Origin: an uncultured Sphingomonas sp.
GTDB lineage: Bacteria; Pseudomonadota; Alphaproteobacteria; Sphingomonadales; Sphingomonadaceae
Length of the DNA stretch: 64,000 nt
Direction of reading: 5' to 3'
NCBI RefSeq assembly: GCF_913776855.1
Contig: NZ_CAJYQD010000001.1
Span: 1 to 64,000 of the forward strand
A program made the position numbers and the translations under genes. Under the pieces are notes generated by a model. That model had not been told where the DNA came from and ran no database searches. It saw only the letters and a list, made by a program, of their open reading frames with translations. This document shows positions 26,744 through 34,745 of the stretch, one piece after another. Positions within the stretch are counted from its first letter, which is position 1, and the number at the start of each line of letters is the position of its first letter.

Positions 26744-28420
26744 ATGGCTGTCACCAACAGGTTCGACGCGATCGTCATCGGGTCCGGCGTCAGCGGCGGG
26801 TTCGCCGCGAAGGAACTGACCGAAAAGGGCCTGCGCGTTCTGATGCTCGACCGTGGCCGCATGGTCGAACATATCGAAGGCTATCCCTATGACGGGAAAC
26901 CCGCATATGAAGTGCCGGCGCGCAACATGATGCCCAAGCCGCTGATGGACAGCGACTATTTTATCGCCAAGAACGGCTATGTCGCACCCAGCAGCCGGCA
27001 ATTCTACAATGACGACCGGCTGAACCCCTATGCCTATGACGAGGGCGAGAAGTTCTACTGGATCCGCCCCGGCGCGGTCGGCGGCAAGTCGCTGATCTGG
27101 GGTCGCTGGTCGTTCCGCTGGAGCGCGGACGACTTCGCGGCGAACAAGCGCGAGGGGATCGATGGTGCCTGGCCGATCGGCTATGATGACGTTGCGCCAT
27201 GGTACAGCTATGTCGAGAAATATATCGGCGTATCGGGTTCGCGCGAGAACCTGCCGTACCTGCCCGACAGCGAATTCCAGCCGCCGATGCCGATGAACGT
27301 CGCGGAGAAGTGGCTGAAGACGCGACTGGAGACGCAGTTTCCGGGCCGCAAGCTGATTCATACCCGCCTGTCGAACATGACGGAAGACAAGCCGGATCAG
27401 AACCGCAGCAAGTGCCAGTTCCGCAACCAGTGCGGCAATGGCTGTTCGTTCGGGGCCTATTTCTCGACACAGGCAGTGACGCTGCCCGCCGCGCGCGCGA
27501 CCGGGCGGTTGACGCTGCAATCCGATGCGGTGGTCACCAACCTCGAATATGATGCGAGCGCCAAGAAGGTGACCGGGGTCCGCTTCATCGATGCGAAGAC
27601 CGGGCAGGCACAGGTGGTGCAGGCCGGTATGGTGTTCCTGTGCGCGTCCGCGATGGCGTCAACGCAGATCCTGATGAATTCGCGGATGGCAGGCGGTGGC
27701 CGCAGCCATTTCGACAGCAGCGGGACGCTCGGCCGCTATGTCATGGATCATATCTTCCGCGTCGGGGCGGAGGGTGAGATTCCGGGCATGACCGACCTTA
27801 TCGAATTGGGACGGCGGCCGGGCGGGGTCTATGTCCCCCGTTTCCGCAACCTGAATGGCGAAGAGGGCGTCGGCTTCCGCCGCGGCTATGGCTATCAGGG
27901 CAGCGCGCGGCGCGATCCGGCCGCACCGGTCGGCTTCGGCAAGGACATGAAGCACGGGATGCGCCAGTACGGGCCGTGGAAGTTCGGCATGGGCGCGTTC
28001 GGCGAATGCCTGCCCTATGCCGACAACCACGTGTCGCTGCACGCCAACAAGGTTGACCGGTTCGGTGTGCCGTTGATGCGGTTCGACGTCACCTTCCGCG
28101 ACAACGAGTTGAAGATGATGGCCGATGCCCGGATCGAGGGCGAGAAGATGCTGAAGGCCGCCGGGCTGATGAACGTCCGCAGCTACGAAGGGGCGCATGT
28201 CCCCGGCGATGCGATCCACGAAATGGGCGGCGCGCGCATGGGGGCGGACCCGCGCAAGTCGGTGCTGAACCAGTGGAGCCAGGCGCATGACGCGTCGAAC
28301 CTGTACGTCACCGATGGCGCGCAGATGGCGTCGGTATCGTGCGTCAATCCGTCGCTGACCTTCATGGCACTGACCGCGCGTGCGGCGGACCATGCGGTGC
28401 GGACGAAGGCCTGGGCCTGA
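26744..28420 (+). CDS. GMC-family FAD sugar dehydrogenase, large subunit
   Basis: A 558-residue flavoprotein with FAD motif VIGSGVSGGFAAKELTEKG at the N-terminus, the GGKSLIWGRWSFRW covalent-flavin-type region, a Cys-rich CQFRNQCGNGCSFG insertion, and a C-terminal HEMGGARMG with His492 and CVNPSLTFMA with Asn535 as the probable catalytic His/Asn pair. It has no signal peptide of its own. With the Tat-borne subunit 3 and the cytochrome it resembles three-part glucoside 3-dehydrogenases. A GGGAGGGGG ribosome site precedes the ATG. It is the last gene of the operon. Confidence 0.92.
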   Translation: MAVTNRFDAIVIGSGVSGGFAAKELTEKGLRVLMLDRGRMVEHIEGYPYDGKPAYEVPARNMMPKPLMDSDYFIAKNGYVAPSSRQFYNDDRLNPYAYDEGEKFYWIRPGAVGGKSLIWGRWSFRWSADDFAANKREGIDGAWPIGYDDVAPWYSYVEKYIGVSGSRENLPYLPDSEFQPPMPMNVAEKWLKTRLETQFPGRKLIHTRLSNMTEDKPDQNRSKCQFRNQCGNGCSFGAYFSTQAVTLPAARATGRLTLQSDAVVTNLEYDASAKKVTGVRFIDAKTGQAQVVQAGMVFLCASAMASTQILMNSRMAGGGRSHFDSSGTLGRYVMDHIFRVGAEGEIPGMTDLIELGRRPGGVYVPRFRNLNGEEGVGFRRGYGYQGSARRDPAAPVGFGKDMKHGMRQYGPWKFGMGAFGECLPYADNHVSLHANKVDRFGVPLMRFDVTFRDNELKMMADARIEGEKMLKAAGLMNVRSYEGAHVPGDAIHEMGGARMGADPRKSVLNQWSQAHDASNLYVTDGAQMASVSCVNPSLTFMALTARAADHAVRTKAWA

Positions 28421-28478
28421 CGGTGTTCGGGTGACATGGGCAGGCGCGGTGCTGCGCTCTCCCGTGTCACCTACGGGT

Positions 28479-28573
28479 CCACCGTACCCCCGCGCAGGCG
28501 GGGGCCCAGGGTTACATACGCAACTGCTTGCCCTACTTGGCCCTGGCCCCCCGCCTGCGCGGGGGTGCGGTGG
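28479..28573. repeat. Intergenic inverted repeat, family A copy 1
   Basis: Arms 28479-28511 and 28541-28573 are complementary at 31 of 33 positions, with a core CCCCCGCGCAGGCGGGGG and a 29-base loop. It lies between the convergent GMC and hypothetical genes. The same core occurs at 44284-44369 and 51788-51863. No U-run follows on either strand. Confidence 0.85.
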
Positions 28574-28603
28574 AGGCGCTTCGAAGGTCGGTTGCCTTGA
28601 CGA

Positions 28604-29077
28604 TCAGGCTGCGTCGTTCGTCACCGCGACGCGGCCATCGGGCCGCAGTCCGAGCAGGACCAGCAGTGCCCCTGCCACACCCTCGCTATCGTGCGCTTGC
28701 ACCGTTCGCGCATCGCCGTCACGCGCCTCGAAGCCGTTGTTCGTGCCCAGATTGTCGAACGGCGTCAGCGTAAACGCCTCGCCGATCCGGTCGAGATCGA
28801 CCCGCCGGGCATCGCGCATGAACGTCTTGAAGTTCTTGACCGCTGCCGCATCCTGAAACGGGATGAACTGGCGCTTCCATTGCTCGGGCGTCGGATCGGC
28901 CACGCCTTCGCGCGACGCTGCCAGCGCCTCGCCGATCGCCTGCGCGATCACCGCCTTCTTTGCCGACTTGCCGAACCATTTCGGATCGGTGGCGATGGTG
29001 TCGCCCGATGCGGTACGCGATACGGCGGCGAGGATGATCCGGCCGTTGGTGAAATAGGCGACTGCCGATTGCTGCAT
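28604..29077 (-). CDS. Conserved hypothetical protein
   Basis: 157 residues, soluble, no signal peptide, no family recognised. It opens MQQSAVAYFTNGRIILAAVS, has charged helical stretches in the middle (WFGKSAKKAVIAQAIGEAL, WKRQFIPFQDAAAVKNF) and an acidic tail. It ends 31 bases from the repeat at 28573, convergent with the GMC gene, and lies 42 bases after the cysH stop, possibly as a read-through gene of the cys operon. Length, start and codon pattern support a real gene. Confidence 0.7.
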   Translation of the reverse strand: MQQSAVAYFTNGRIILAAVSRTASGDTIATDPKWFGKSAKKAVIAQAIGEALAASREGVADPTPEQWKRQFIPFQDAAAVKNFKTFMRDARRVDLDRIGEAFTLTPFDNLGTNNGFEARDGDARTVQAHDSEGVAGALLVLLGLRPDGRVAVTNDAA

Positions 29078-29119
29078 CGCGCCGCTTTGCCCCCGAACGC
29101 CGACGGGAACAAGCTGTCG

Positions 29120-29905
29120 TCAGAAGCTTGGCAGGTTCGGATCGCCGTCGGGCAGCGGCTTGTGAATCCCGCATTCGACCTTGTCCCAACCGGCCCAGCG
29201 CCCCGAACGGGGGTCTTCACCCGGCTTCACGCGATTGGTGCAGGGAGCGCAGCCGATCGACGGGAACCCCTGTTCGACCAGCGGGTGGCGCGGCAAATCA
29301 TGTTCGGCGAAATAGGCGTCGATGTCCGCCGGGGTCCAGGTGATGAGCGGATTGACCTTCAACCGGCCGACCGCGTCCGACGTATCGAGTTCGAAGCGGG
29401 GCAGGGTAGTGCGGGTCGCCGACTGGAACGCCTTGCGCCCGGTAAAGCTGGCGTCGAAGCCGATCAGCCCGCGCGCGAGGGGTTCGACCTTGCGCAGGTC
29501 GCAGCAGCCATCGGGGTCGTAGGACCAGCGCAGGCCGGTCGCATCCTTCGCCGCCAGCAGATCGGCGTCGGGCGTCAGGTTGCGGAAATCGGTCAGGCCG
29601 AGCCTGTGAACAAGCAGGTCGCGATAGGCCAGCGTTTCGGGAAAGTGCTTGCCCGTTTCGAGGAACAGCACCGGCACCGATCGATCGACCGAGGCGATCA
29701 GATGGAGCAGCACCGCCGATTCCGCGCCGAACGACGACACGGCGGCGATGCGGCCGAGCAGCCCTTCGCGAAGCGCCGTGGCCAGCATCTCCTGCGTCGA
29801 CACGCCGTCGAAGCGGGCGTTCAGCGCCTCGGCATCGGCGACGGTGAAGCGCGGGGCGGCGGCGATCCGGTCGCGGATGCGCAGGTCTGGGTCGGCCTCA
29901 GCCAT
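29120..29905 (-). CDS. cysH: Adenylyl-sulfate (APS/PAPS) reductase, assimilatory
   Basis: Reduces activated sulfate to sulfite in assimilation. The 261-residue PP-loop protein has SSFGAESAVLLHL near the N-terminus and LETGKHFPETLAYRD. The paired cysteines in DGCCDLRKVEPL together with CAPCT further on are the four ligands of a [4Fe-4S] cluster, marking the APS-type (plant/alphaproteobacterial) enzyme rather than the cluster-free E. coli PAPS type. The redox cysteine is in ECGIH near the C-terminus. It overlaps the DUF934 gene by 8 bases. Confidence 0.94.
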   Translation of the reverse strand: MAEADPDLRIRDRIAAAPRFTVADAEALNARFDGVSTQEMLATALREGLLGRIAAVSSFGAESAVLLHLIASVDRSVPVLFLETGKHFPETLAYRDLLVHRLGLTDFRNLTPDADLLAAKDATGLRWSYDPDGCCDLRKVEPLARGLIGFDASFTGRKAFQSATRTTLPRFELDTSDAVGRLKVNPLITWTPADIDAYFAEHDLPRHPLVEQGFPSIGCAPCTNRVKPGEDPRSGRWAGWDKVECGIHKPLPDGDPNLPSF

Positions 29906-30323
29906 GGCGCAGTTTCCACACCGGGACGTGCCCGTCGGCGGCCGATTGATAGACGTGATCGTAGCGGTCGAGCGCGCGGGTCAGCGCGGCGGAATCGACC
30001 GGCGCAGCGGGTGCGAAGCTGTCGAAGCCGCAGCGGCGCATGAGCGGAATCTGGTCCACCAGCACGTCGCCCTCGGCGCGCAATTCGCCGGTATATCCCG
30101 CTTCGCGCAGGATGCTTGCCGATGAATAGCCGCGGCCGTCGCGGAACTTGGGAAAGCTGACCTCGACCAGTGCCAGCCGGTCGATATGCGGGAGCAGCAG
30201 CCGGGCATCGTCGCCCGCTTCGATCCGCACGGCGGTCGCGTTCGACTGACCAAGGAACGCGTCGAGCGTCACGGCGGGTTCGTCATGCGCGGCATCGTCG
30301 CGCAGGCGCAGGGCCTCAACCAT
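29898..30323 (-). CDS. DUF934 family protein (sulfite reductase operon)
   Basis: A 141-residue protein beginning MVEALRLRDDAA. The family signature is RLALVEVSFPKFRDGRGYSSASILRE and GELRAEGDVLVDQIPLMRRCGFDSF. DUF934 proteins sit between the sulfite reductase and cysH genes across proteobacteria and are thought to help sulfite reduction, but the biochemical role is not established. The start was chosen to overlap the end of cysI by 8 bases. A longer frame upstream is cysI read in another frame. Confidence 0.88.
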   Translation of the reverse strand: MVEALRLRDDAAHDEPAVTLDAFLGQSNATAVRIEAGDDARLLLPHIDRLALVEVSFPKFRDGRGYSSASILREAGYTGELRAEGDVLVDQIPLMRRCGFDSFAPAAPVDSAALTRALDRYDHVYQSAADGHVPVWKLRHG

Positions 30324-31950
30324 AAATGGCCTCCTTGAACGGTTCCATGCCGATCCGGCGATAGGTGTCGACGAAGCGTTCACCCTCGGTCCGCTCGGCG
30401 AGATAGCGGTCGGTCACACGCTCGATCGCATCGACCACGCCGTCTTCGGAAAAGCCGGGGCCGGTGATCTTGCCGAGCGACACGTCCTGCGCGCCCGATC
30501 CGCCCAGCAGCAGCTGGAAATTCTCGGTCCCCTTCCGGTCGACGCCGAGGATGCCGATGTGGCCGGCATGATGGTGGCCGCAGGCGTTGATGCAGCCGCT
30601 GATCTTGAGCTTCAGTTCGCCGAGGTCCCGTTGGCGCTCCGGATCGGCGAAGCGGGTGGCGATCTTCTGCGCCAGCGGGATCGAGCGCGCATTGGCGAGG
30701 CTGCAGTAATCGAGGCCGGGGCAGGCGATGATGTCGGTGATGAGGTCGAGGTTCGCCTCGGCAAGCCCGATCGCGACCAGCCGGTCGTACACGGCGCGCA
30801 GGTCGGCCGAGCGGACATGCGGCAGGACGATGTTCTGCGCATGGGTTACGCGCAGCTCGGCGAAGCTGTACGCTTCGGCGAGGTCGGCCATCGCATCGAT
30901 CTGGTCGGCCGACGCATCGCCGGGGATGCCGCCGGCGGGCTTCAGGCTGATCGTGACGATGGTGTAGCCGGAGCGCTTGTGCGCGTGGGTGTTCTGGTCG
31001 AGCCAGGCCGCGAAGCCGGCGTCGCTGCGATCGACCGGTGCGTCCGCCGACGTATCGGTAAAGGGGGGATCGGCGAAGAAGGCGGCGATGCGGTCGAACT
31101 CCGCCTGGGGCGGGTCGATTCCCAGCGTCTTGATATGGGCAAATTCTTCCGCGACCTCGGCGCGATATTTGTCGACGCCGATCTCGTGGATCAGGATCTT
31201 GATCCGCGCCTTGTACATGTTGTCGCGCCGGCCATAGCGATTATAGACGCGCAGGCACGCCTCCAGATAGCTCATCAGGTCCGACAGCGGCACGAAGTCG
31301 TTGACCAGCGGCGCGATCATCGGCGTGCGGCCCATCCCGCCGCCGACATAGACCTGCGCACCCGCCACGCCGTCCCGTTCGACGATGCGCAGGCCGATAT
31401 CGTGGAGGCGCATCGCCGCGCGATCCTCATCCGCCGCGATCACCGCGATCTTGAACTTGCGCGGCAGGTAGCTGAATTCGGGGTGGAAGGTCGACCATTG
31501 CCGCAGCAGTTCGGCCCACGGACGCGGGTCGGTCGTCTCGTCGGCGGCGGCGCCGGCGAACTGGTCGGAGCTGATGTTGCGGATGCAGTTGCCGCTGGTC
31601 TGGATGGCATGCATCTCGACCTTGGCCAGCTTTTCCAGGATGTCGGGCGTGTCGGCCAGCTTGATCCAGTTGAACTGGAGGTTCTGTCGCGTGGTGAAAT
31701 GACCATAGTCGCGGTCATAGGTGCGCGCGATATCGGCCAGCACCCGCATCTGCGTCGACGACAGCGTGCCATAGGGGATGGCGACGCGCAGCATGTACGC
31801 GTGCAGCTGGAGGTAGAGGCCGTTCATCAGCCGGAGCGGCTTGAACTGATCCTCGGTCAGATGGCCCGACAGGCGGCGCTCGACCTGATCGCGGAACTCC
31901 GCGACGCGGGCGTCGACGATCGACTGGTCGTAGGTGTCGTATTGGTACAC
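30316..31950 (-). CDS. cysI: Sulfite/nitrite reductase hemoprotein (assimilatory)
   Basis: A siroheme [4Fe-4S] enzyme reducing sulfite to sulfide (or nitrite to ammonia) in the cytosol. At 544 residues it matches the ferredoxin-type single-subunit reductases. Cluster/siroheme cysteines are visible in ACPGLDYCSLANARS and ISGCINACGHHHAGHIGILG. The start is a GTG (VYQYDTYDQS), with GGGGAGGAA 8 bases upstream. That ribosome site is the edge of inverted repeat family B (31959-32081). No cysJ-like flavoprotein is in the window. Confidence 0.93.
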   Translation of the reverse strand: MYQYDTYDQSIVDARVAEFRDQVERRLSGHLTEDQFKPLRLMNGLYLQLHAYMLRVAIPYGTLSSTQMRVLADIARTYDRDYGHFTTRQNLQFNWIKLADTPDILEKLAKVEMHAIQTSGNCIRNISSDQFAGAAADETTDPRPWAELLRQWSTFHPEFSYLPRKFKIAVIAADEDRAAMRLHDIGLRIVERDGVAGAQVYVGGGMGRTPMIAPLVNDFVPLSDLMSYLEACLRVYNRYGRRDNMYKARIKILIHEIGVDKYRAEVAEEFAHIKTLGIDPPQAEFDRIAAFFADPPFTDTSADAPVDRSDAGFAAWLDQNTHAHKRSGYTIVTISLKPAGGIPGDASADQIDAMADLAEAYSFAELRVTHAQNIVLPHVRSADLRAVYDRLVAIGLAEANLDLITDIIACPGLDYCSLANARSIPLAQKIATRFADPERQRDLGELKLKISGCINACGHHHAGHIGILGVDRKGTENFQLLLGGSGAQDVSLGKITGPGFSEDGVVDAIERVTDRYLAERTEGERFVDTYRRIGMEPFKEAIYG

Positions 31951-31958
31951 TTAACATT

Positions 31959-32081
31959 CCTCCCCGGCACGGGGAGGGGGACCATGCGGAGCATGGTGGA
32001 GGGGGCTCTCCACCGGTACTGCGCGTGGGGACACCCCCCTCCACCAGCCTGCGGCTGGTCCCCCTCCCCATGCTGGGGAGG
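31959..32081. repeat. Inverted repeat, family B copy 1, inside the cys operon
   Basis: Arms 31959-32005 and 32034-32081 pair over most of their length: CCTCCCC..GGGGAGGGGGACCA against its complement in TGGTCCCCCTCCCC..GGGGAGG. Local sub-hairpins are also possible (CCTCCCC-GGCAC-GGGGAGG at 31959-31977). It fills the gap between DUF2849 and cysI on the same strand and provides the cysI Shine-Dalgarno. The second copy is at 50283-50412. Confidence 0.85.
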
Positions 32082-32088
32082 AGCTTGA

Positions 32089-32385
32089 TCAGATCACCCA
32101 CGCCCCGGCATCGGGGTCGGCGGGCTTTAGCGTCAGGTCGGTTCGCACCGTCGGGCCAAGCGCCCGGATGCGGTCCTTGATGTGTGCCGGGCGCGGGCCT
32201 TCAGGGGTCGCTACCGCGTCGATCACATAGGGCACGTTGACCCGGCGGGCGGCTTCCTCGACCAGCGCGATGCGTTCGCCGTCCGCGCCGACGTCCGCCG
32301 CGTCCTCGACATGGCGCGACCAGTCGCTGCCGGTCCACCACGTCACGTCGCCGCTGGCAAGGTCGTTTCCGGTCAGCAGCTTCAT
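32089..32385 (-). CDS. DUF2849 family protein
   Basis: A 98-residue small protein opening MKLLTGNDLASGDVTWWTG and containing YVIDAVATPEGPRPAHIKDRIRALGP, the DUF2849 pattern. It is found next to sulfite reductase genes in alphaproteobacteria; function unknown, probably an accessory of sulfite/siroheme metabolism. Its ATG overlaps the stop of the uroporphyrinogen methyltransferase gene by 4 bases. The inverted repeat separates it from cysI. Confidence 0.85.
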   Translation of the reverse strand: MKLLTGNDLASGDVTWWTGSDWSRHVEDAADVGADGERIALVEEAARRVNVPYVIDAVATPEGPRPAHIKDRIRALGPTVRTDLTLKPADPDAGAWVI

Positions 32386-33170
32386 GCCAGTACCTCCGCC
32401 GCCTTGGCCCATTGACCGAGCTTGTCCTGGGCATCGGCCAGTTGCACCACTTCGCCCACGACGATCACCGCCGGGCTTTTGACATCCTCGCGCGCGACCA
32501 TCGGCCCGAGATCGGCGAGCAGGGTGCGCAGCGCACGGGCATCGGCATAGGTGCCGCGCTCCAGCACCGCGACCGGCATGTCCGGGGCGACGCCATCGGC
32601 CATCAGCTTGTCGGCAATCGCTTCCGCGGTCGCGACGCCCATGTAGATCACCAGCGTCCGCCCCTGTCCGGCAAGGCCCGACCAGTCCTGTTCGCTCAAG
32701 CCCTTGCACTGCCCGGCAACGAAGCTGACCGCCGACGACCAGTCGCGGTGGGTCAGCGGCAGCATGGCGCCCGCCGCACAGCCGAGCGCGGCCGAGACAC
32801 CGGGAATGACCTCTACGGTCAGGCCGGCGGCGCGCACCGCCTCCACTTCCTCTCCGCCACGGCCGAAGATGAATGGGTCACCGCCCTTCAGCCGGACGAC
32901 GATCGCGCCGGTCTTCACATGCGCGACGATCAGCGCGTTGATCGATTCCTGCGGCAGGGTGTGGCGCGCGCGCTGCTTCGCGACCGAGATACGCTGGGCC
33001 GCGGCAGGGGCGATGTCGAGGACGCGCGGGTCGATCAGTCCGTCATGGACGACGACATCGGCGGTCTTCAGCGCTTCCACGGCGCGCACGGTCAGCAGTC
33101 CCGGATCGCCCGGACCTGCGCCGACGAGGATGACGCGCCCGCGCGCGGTCGGATCGAGTAACGTAGCCAT
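32382..33170 (-). CDS. cobA: Uroporphyrinogen-III C-methyltransferase
   Basis: Makes precorrin-2 from uroporphyrinogen III using S-adenosylmethionine, the first step to siroheme needed by the downstream reductase. 262 residues. The family motifs VGAGPGDPGLLTVRAV, VVRLKGGDPFIFGRGGEE and PGVSAALGCAAGAMLPLTHR are all present. It lacks the CysG dehydrogenase/ferrochelatase half, so those steps need another gene. It starts MATLLDPTARG at 33170. An in-frame GTG further up was not chosen. First gene of the cys operon seen here. Confidence 0.94.
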   Translation of the reverse strand: MATLLDPTARGRVILVGAGPGDPGLLTVRAVEALKTADVVVHDGLIDPRVLDIAPAAAQRISVAKQRARHTLPQESINALIVAHVKTGAIVVRLKGGDPFIFGRGGEEVEAVRAAGLTVEVIPGVSAALGCAAGAMLPLTHRDWSSAVSFVAGQCKGLSEQDWSGLAGQGRTLVIYMGVATAEAIADKLMADGVAPDMPVAVLERGTYADARALRTLLADLGPMVAREDVKSPAVIVVGEVVQLADAQDKLGQWAKAAEVLA

Positions 33171-33252
33171 GCAGGCGTAGATGCGACCGCTACCCCGTTC
33201 AGGCAACCGACGCTTGCTTGGGGGACGGGAAGGGATTGTTTAGGACGGGACG

Positions 33253-34662
33253 CTATTCGTTGCGCAGCCCGATGCCGATCGACGCGCGCGCCTGTTCGGC
33301 TTCGGCCGACACCACCGGATAGGCGCAGTAATCGGCGGCGTAATAGGCCGAGGGGCGGTGGTTGCCCGACAGGCCGATACCACCGAACGGCGCACCCGAA
33401 GAGGCGCCGTTGGTCGGGCGGTTCCAGTTGACGATGCCGGCGCGGATATTGGCCCAGAACCGGTCGTAGAGTTGCGGGTCGTGCGACACGAGCGAGGCGG
33501 ACAGGCCGTAGCGGGTGTTGTTCGCCTCCGCGATGGCATCGTCGAAACTGTCGACGCGGAATATCTGCAGCAGCGGTCCGAACAGTTCGATATCGGCGCG
33601 TTCGCTGGTATCCGACATGTCGATGATGCCGGGCGTCAGGAACGGCCGCCCCTCGACCAGCCGCTGCATGAAGCGCAGCGGACGGCCGCCGCGCGCCGAC
33701 AACGACAGGAAACTTTCGGTCAGCTGGTCGGCGGCCTCGTTGTCGATCACGGGGCCCATGAACGGGGCGGGGTCGGCATGGGGCTCGCCGATGATCAGCC
33801 GTTCGCACAGCCGGTTGATTTCGGTTAGCAGCGGCTCCGCCAGCCGCCGCTCGACGATCAGCCGCCGGGCGGCGGTGCAACGCTGTCCGGCGGAGGTGAA
33901 GGCCGACTGCACCACCAGCACGGCGGCGGCGTACAGGTCGGGCGTGTTCCATACGATGATCGGATTGTTGCCGCCCATCTCGAGCGCGAGGATCTTGTCC
34001 GGCGTCTCGGCGAACTGCCGGTTGAGCGCGATGCCGGTGCGCGACGATCCGGTGAACAACAGGCCATCGATATCGGGATGCGCGGCGAGCGCCCGCCCCT
34101 CCTCCGCACCGCCGATCAACAGGCGAACGCAATCCTCCGGCACGCCGCTTGCCTGGTAGCAGTCGACCAGGAACGCGCCGCTGGCCGGCGTCTTCTCGGA
34201 CGGCTTGAATACCACCGCGTTGCCGGCGATCAGTGCGGGTACGATATGGCCGTTGGGCAGGTGGGCCGGGAAATTATATGGCCCCAGCACCGCCAGCACG
34301 CCATGCGGTTTGTGGCGCAGCGCGGTGCGCGCGTTCATCGGCGATTCCAGCCGACGCTGGCTGGTGCGTTCGGCATAGGCGCTGATCGAGATGTCGACCT
34401 TGCTGACGACGGTTTCGACTTCGGTCCGCGCTTCCCACAATGGCTTCCCGGTTTCGCGGGCGATGATGTCGGCAAAGGGTTCCGACCGGCTGCGTACGAC
34501 ATTGGCGAAGCGGCGCATCGCTTCGACGCGGTAAGCGAGCGGGCGCGACGCCCATCCGGCCCATCCGGCACGGGCGGCGGCGATTTCGGTGTCGACATTG
34601 CCGACCGGGCCGCGCCACAGCGTCGCGCCGGTGGCGGGTTCGGTCGAAACGAGTTCGGGCAT
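33253..34662 (-). CDS. astD: N-succinylglutamate 5-semialdehyde dehydrogenase
   Basis: An NAD-dependent aldehyde dehydrogenase of the arginine succinyltransferase (AST) pathway, oxidising succinylglutamic semialdehyde to succinylglutamate. The 469-residue length, GPYNFPAHLPNGHIVPAL, the LEMGGNNP glutamate motif and the catalytic cysteine in SAGQRCTAARR mark the AstD subgroup. No other ast gene is seen in the window; the following upstream gene is selO. The 82 bases between astD and selO hold only a start-less fragment. Confidence 0.9.
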   Translation of the reverse strand: MPELVSTEPATGATLWRGPVGNVDTEIAAARAGWAGWASRPLAYRVEAMRRFANVVRSRSEPFADIIARETGKPLWEARTEVETVVSKVDISISAYAERTSQRRLESPMNARTALRHKPHGVLAVLGPYNFPAHLPNGHIVPALIAGNAVVFKPSEKTPASGAFLVDCYQASGVPEDCVRLLIGGAEEGRALAAHPDIDGLLFTGSSRTGIALNRQFAETPDKILALEMGGNNPIIVWNTPDLYAAAVLVVQSAFTSAGQRCTAARRLIVERRLAEPLLTEINRLCERLIIGEPHADPAPFMGPVIDNEAADQLTESFLSLSARGGRPLRFMQRLVEGRPFLTPGIIDMSDTSERADIELFGPLLQIFRVDSFDDAIAEANNTRYGLSASLVSHDPQLYDRFWANIRAGIVNWNRPTNGASSGAPFGGIGLSGNHRPSAYYAADYCAYPVVSAEAEQARASIGIGLRNE

Positions 34663-34745
34663 AGGTCAGTCGTCCGGTTCCAGCTTGGCCGCCTCCTTGA
34701 ACCAGAATGCGGCACGATGCCAGTTTGCGGCGGCAGGGGTTGAGA

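Noticed and set aside
28691..30043. 450-codon plus-strand reading frame opposite the unknown gene and cysH
   Set aside because: Runs antisense through cysH and its neighbour. No motifs.
30559..32088. 509-codon plus-strand reading frame opposite cysI
   Set aside because: Antisense to the well-supported cysI and across the inverted repeat. Repetitive Asp/Val/Gly composition.
34663..34745. Short minus-strand fragment ending AAFWFKEAAKLEPDD between selO and astD
   Set aside because: Looks protein-like but has no ATG, GTG or TTG in frame close upstream, and upstream codons lie within selO.
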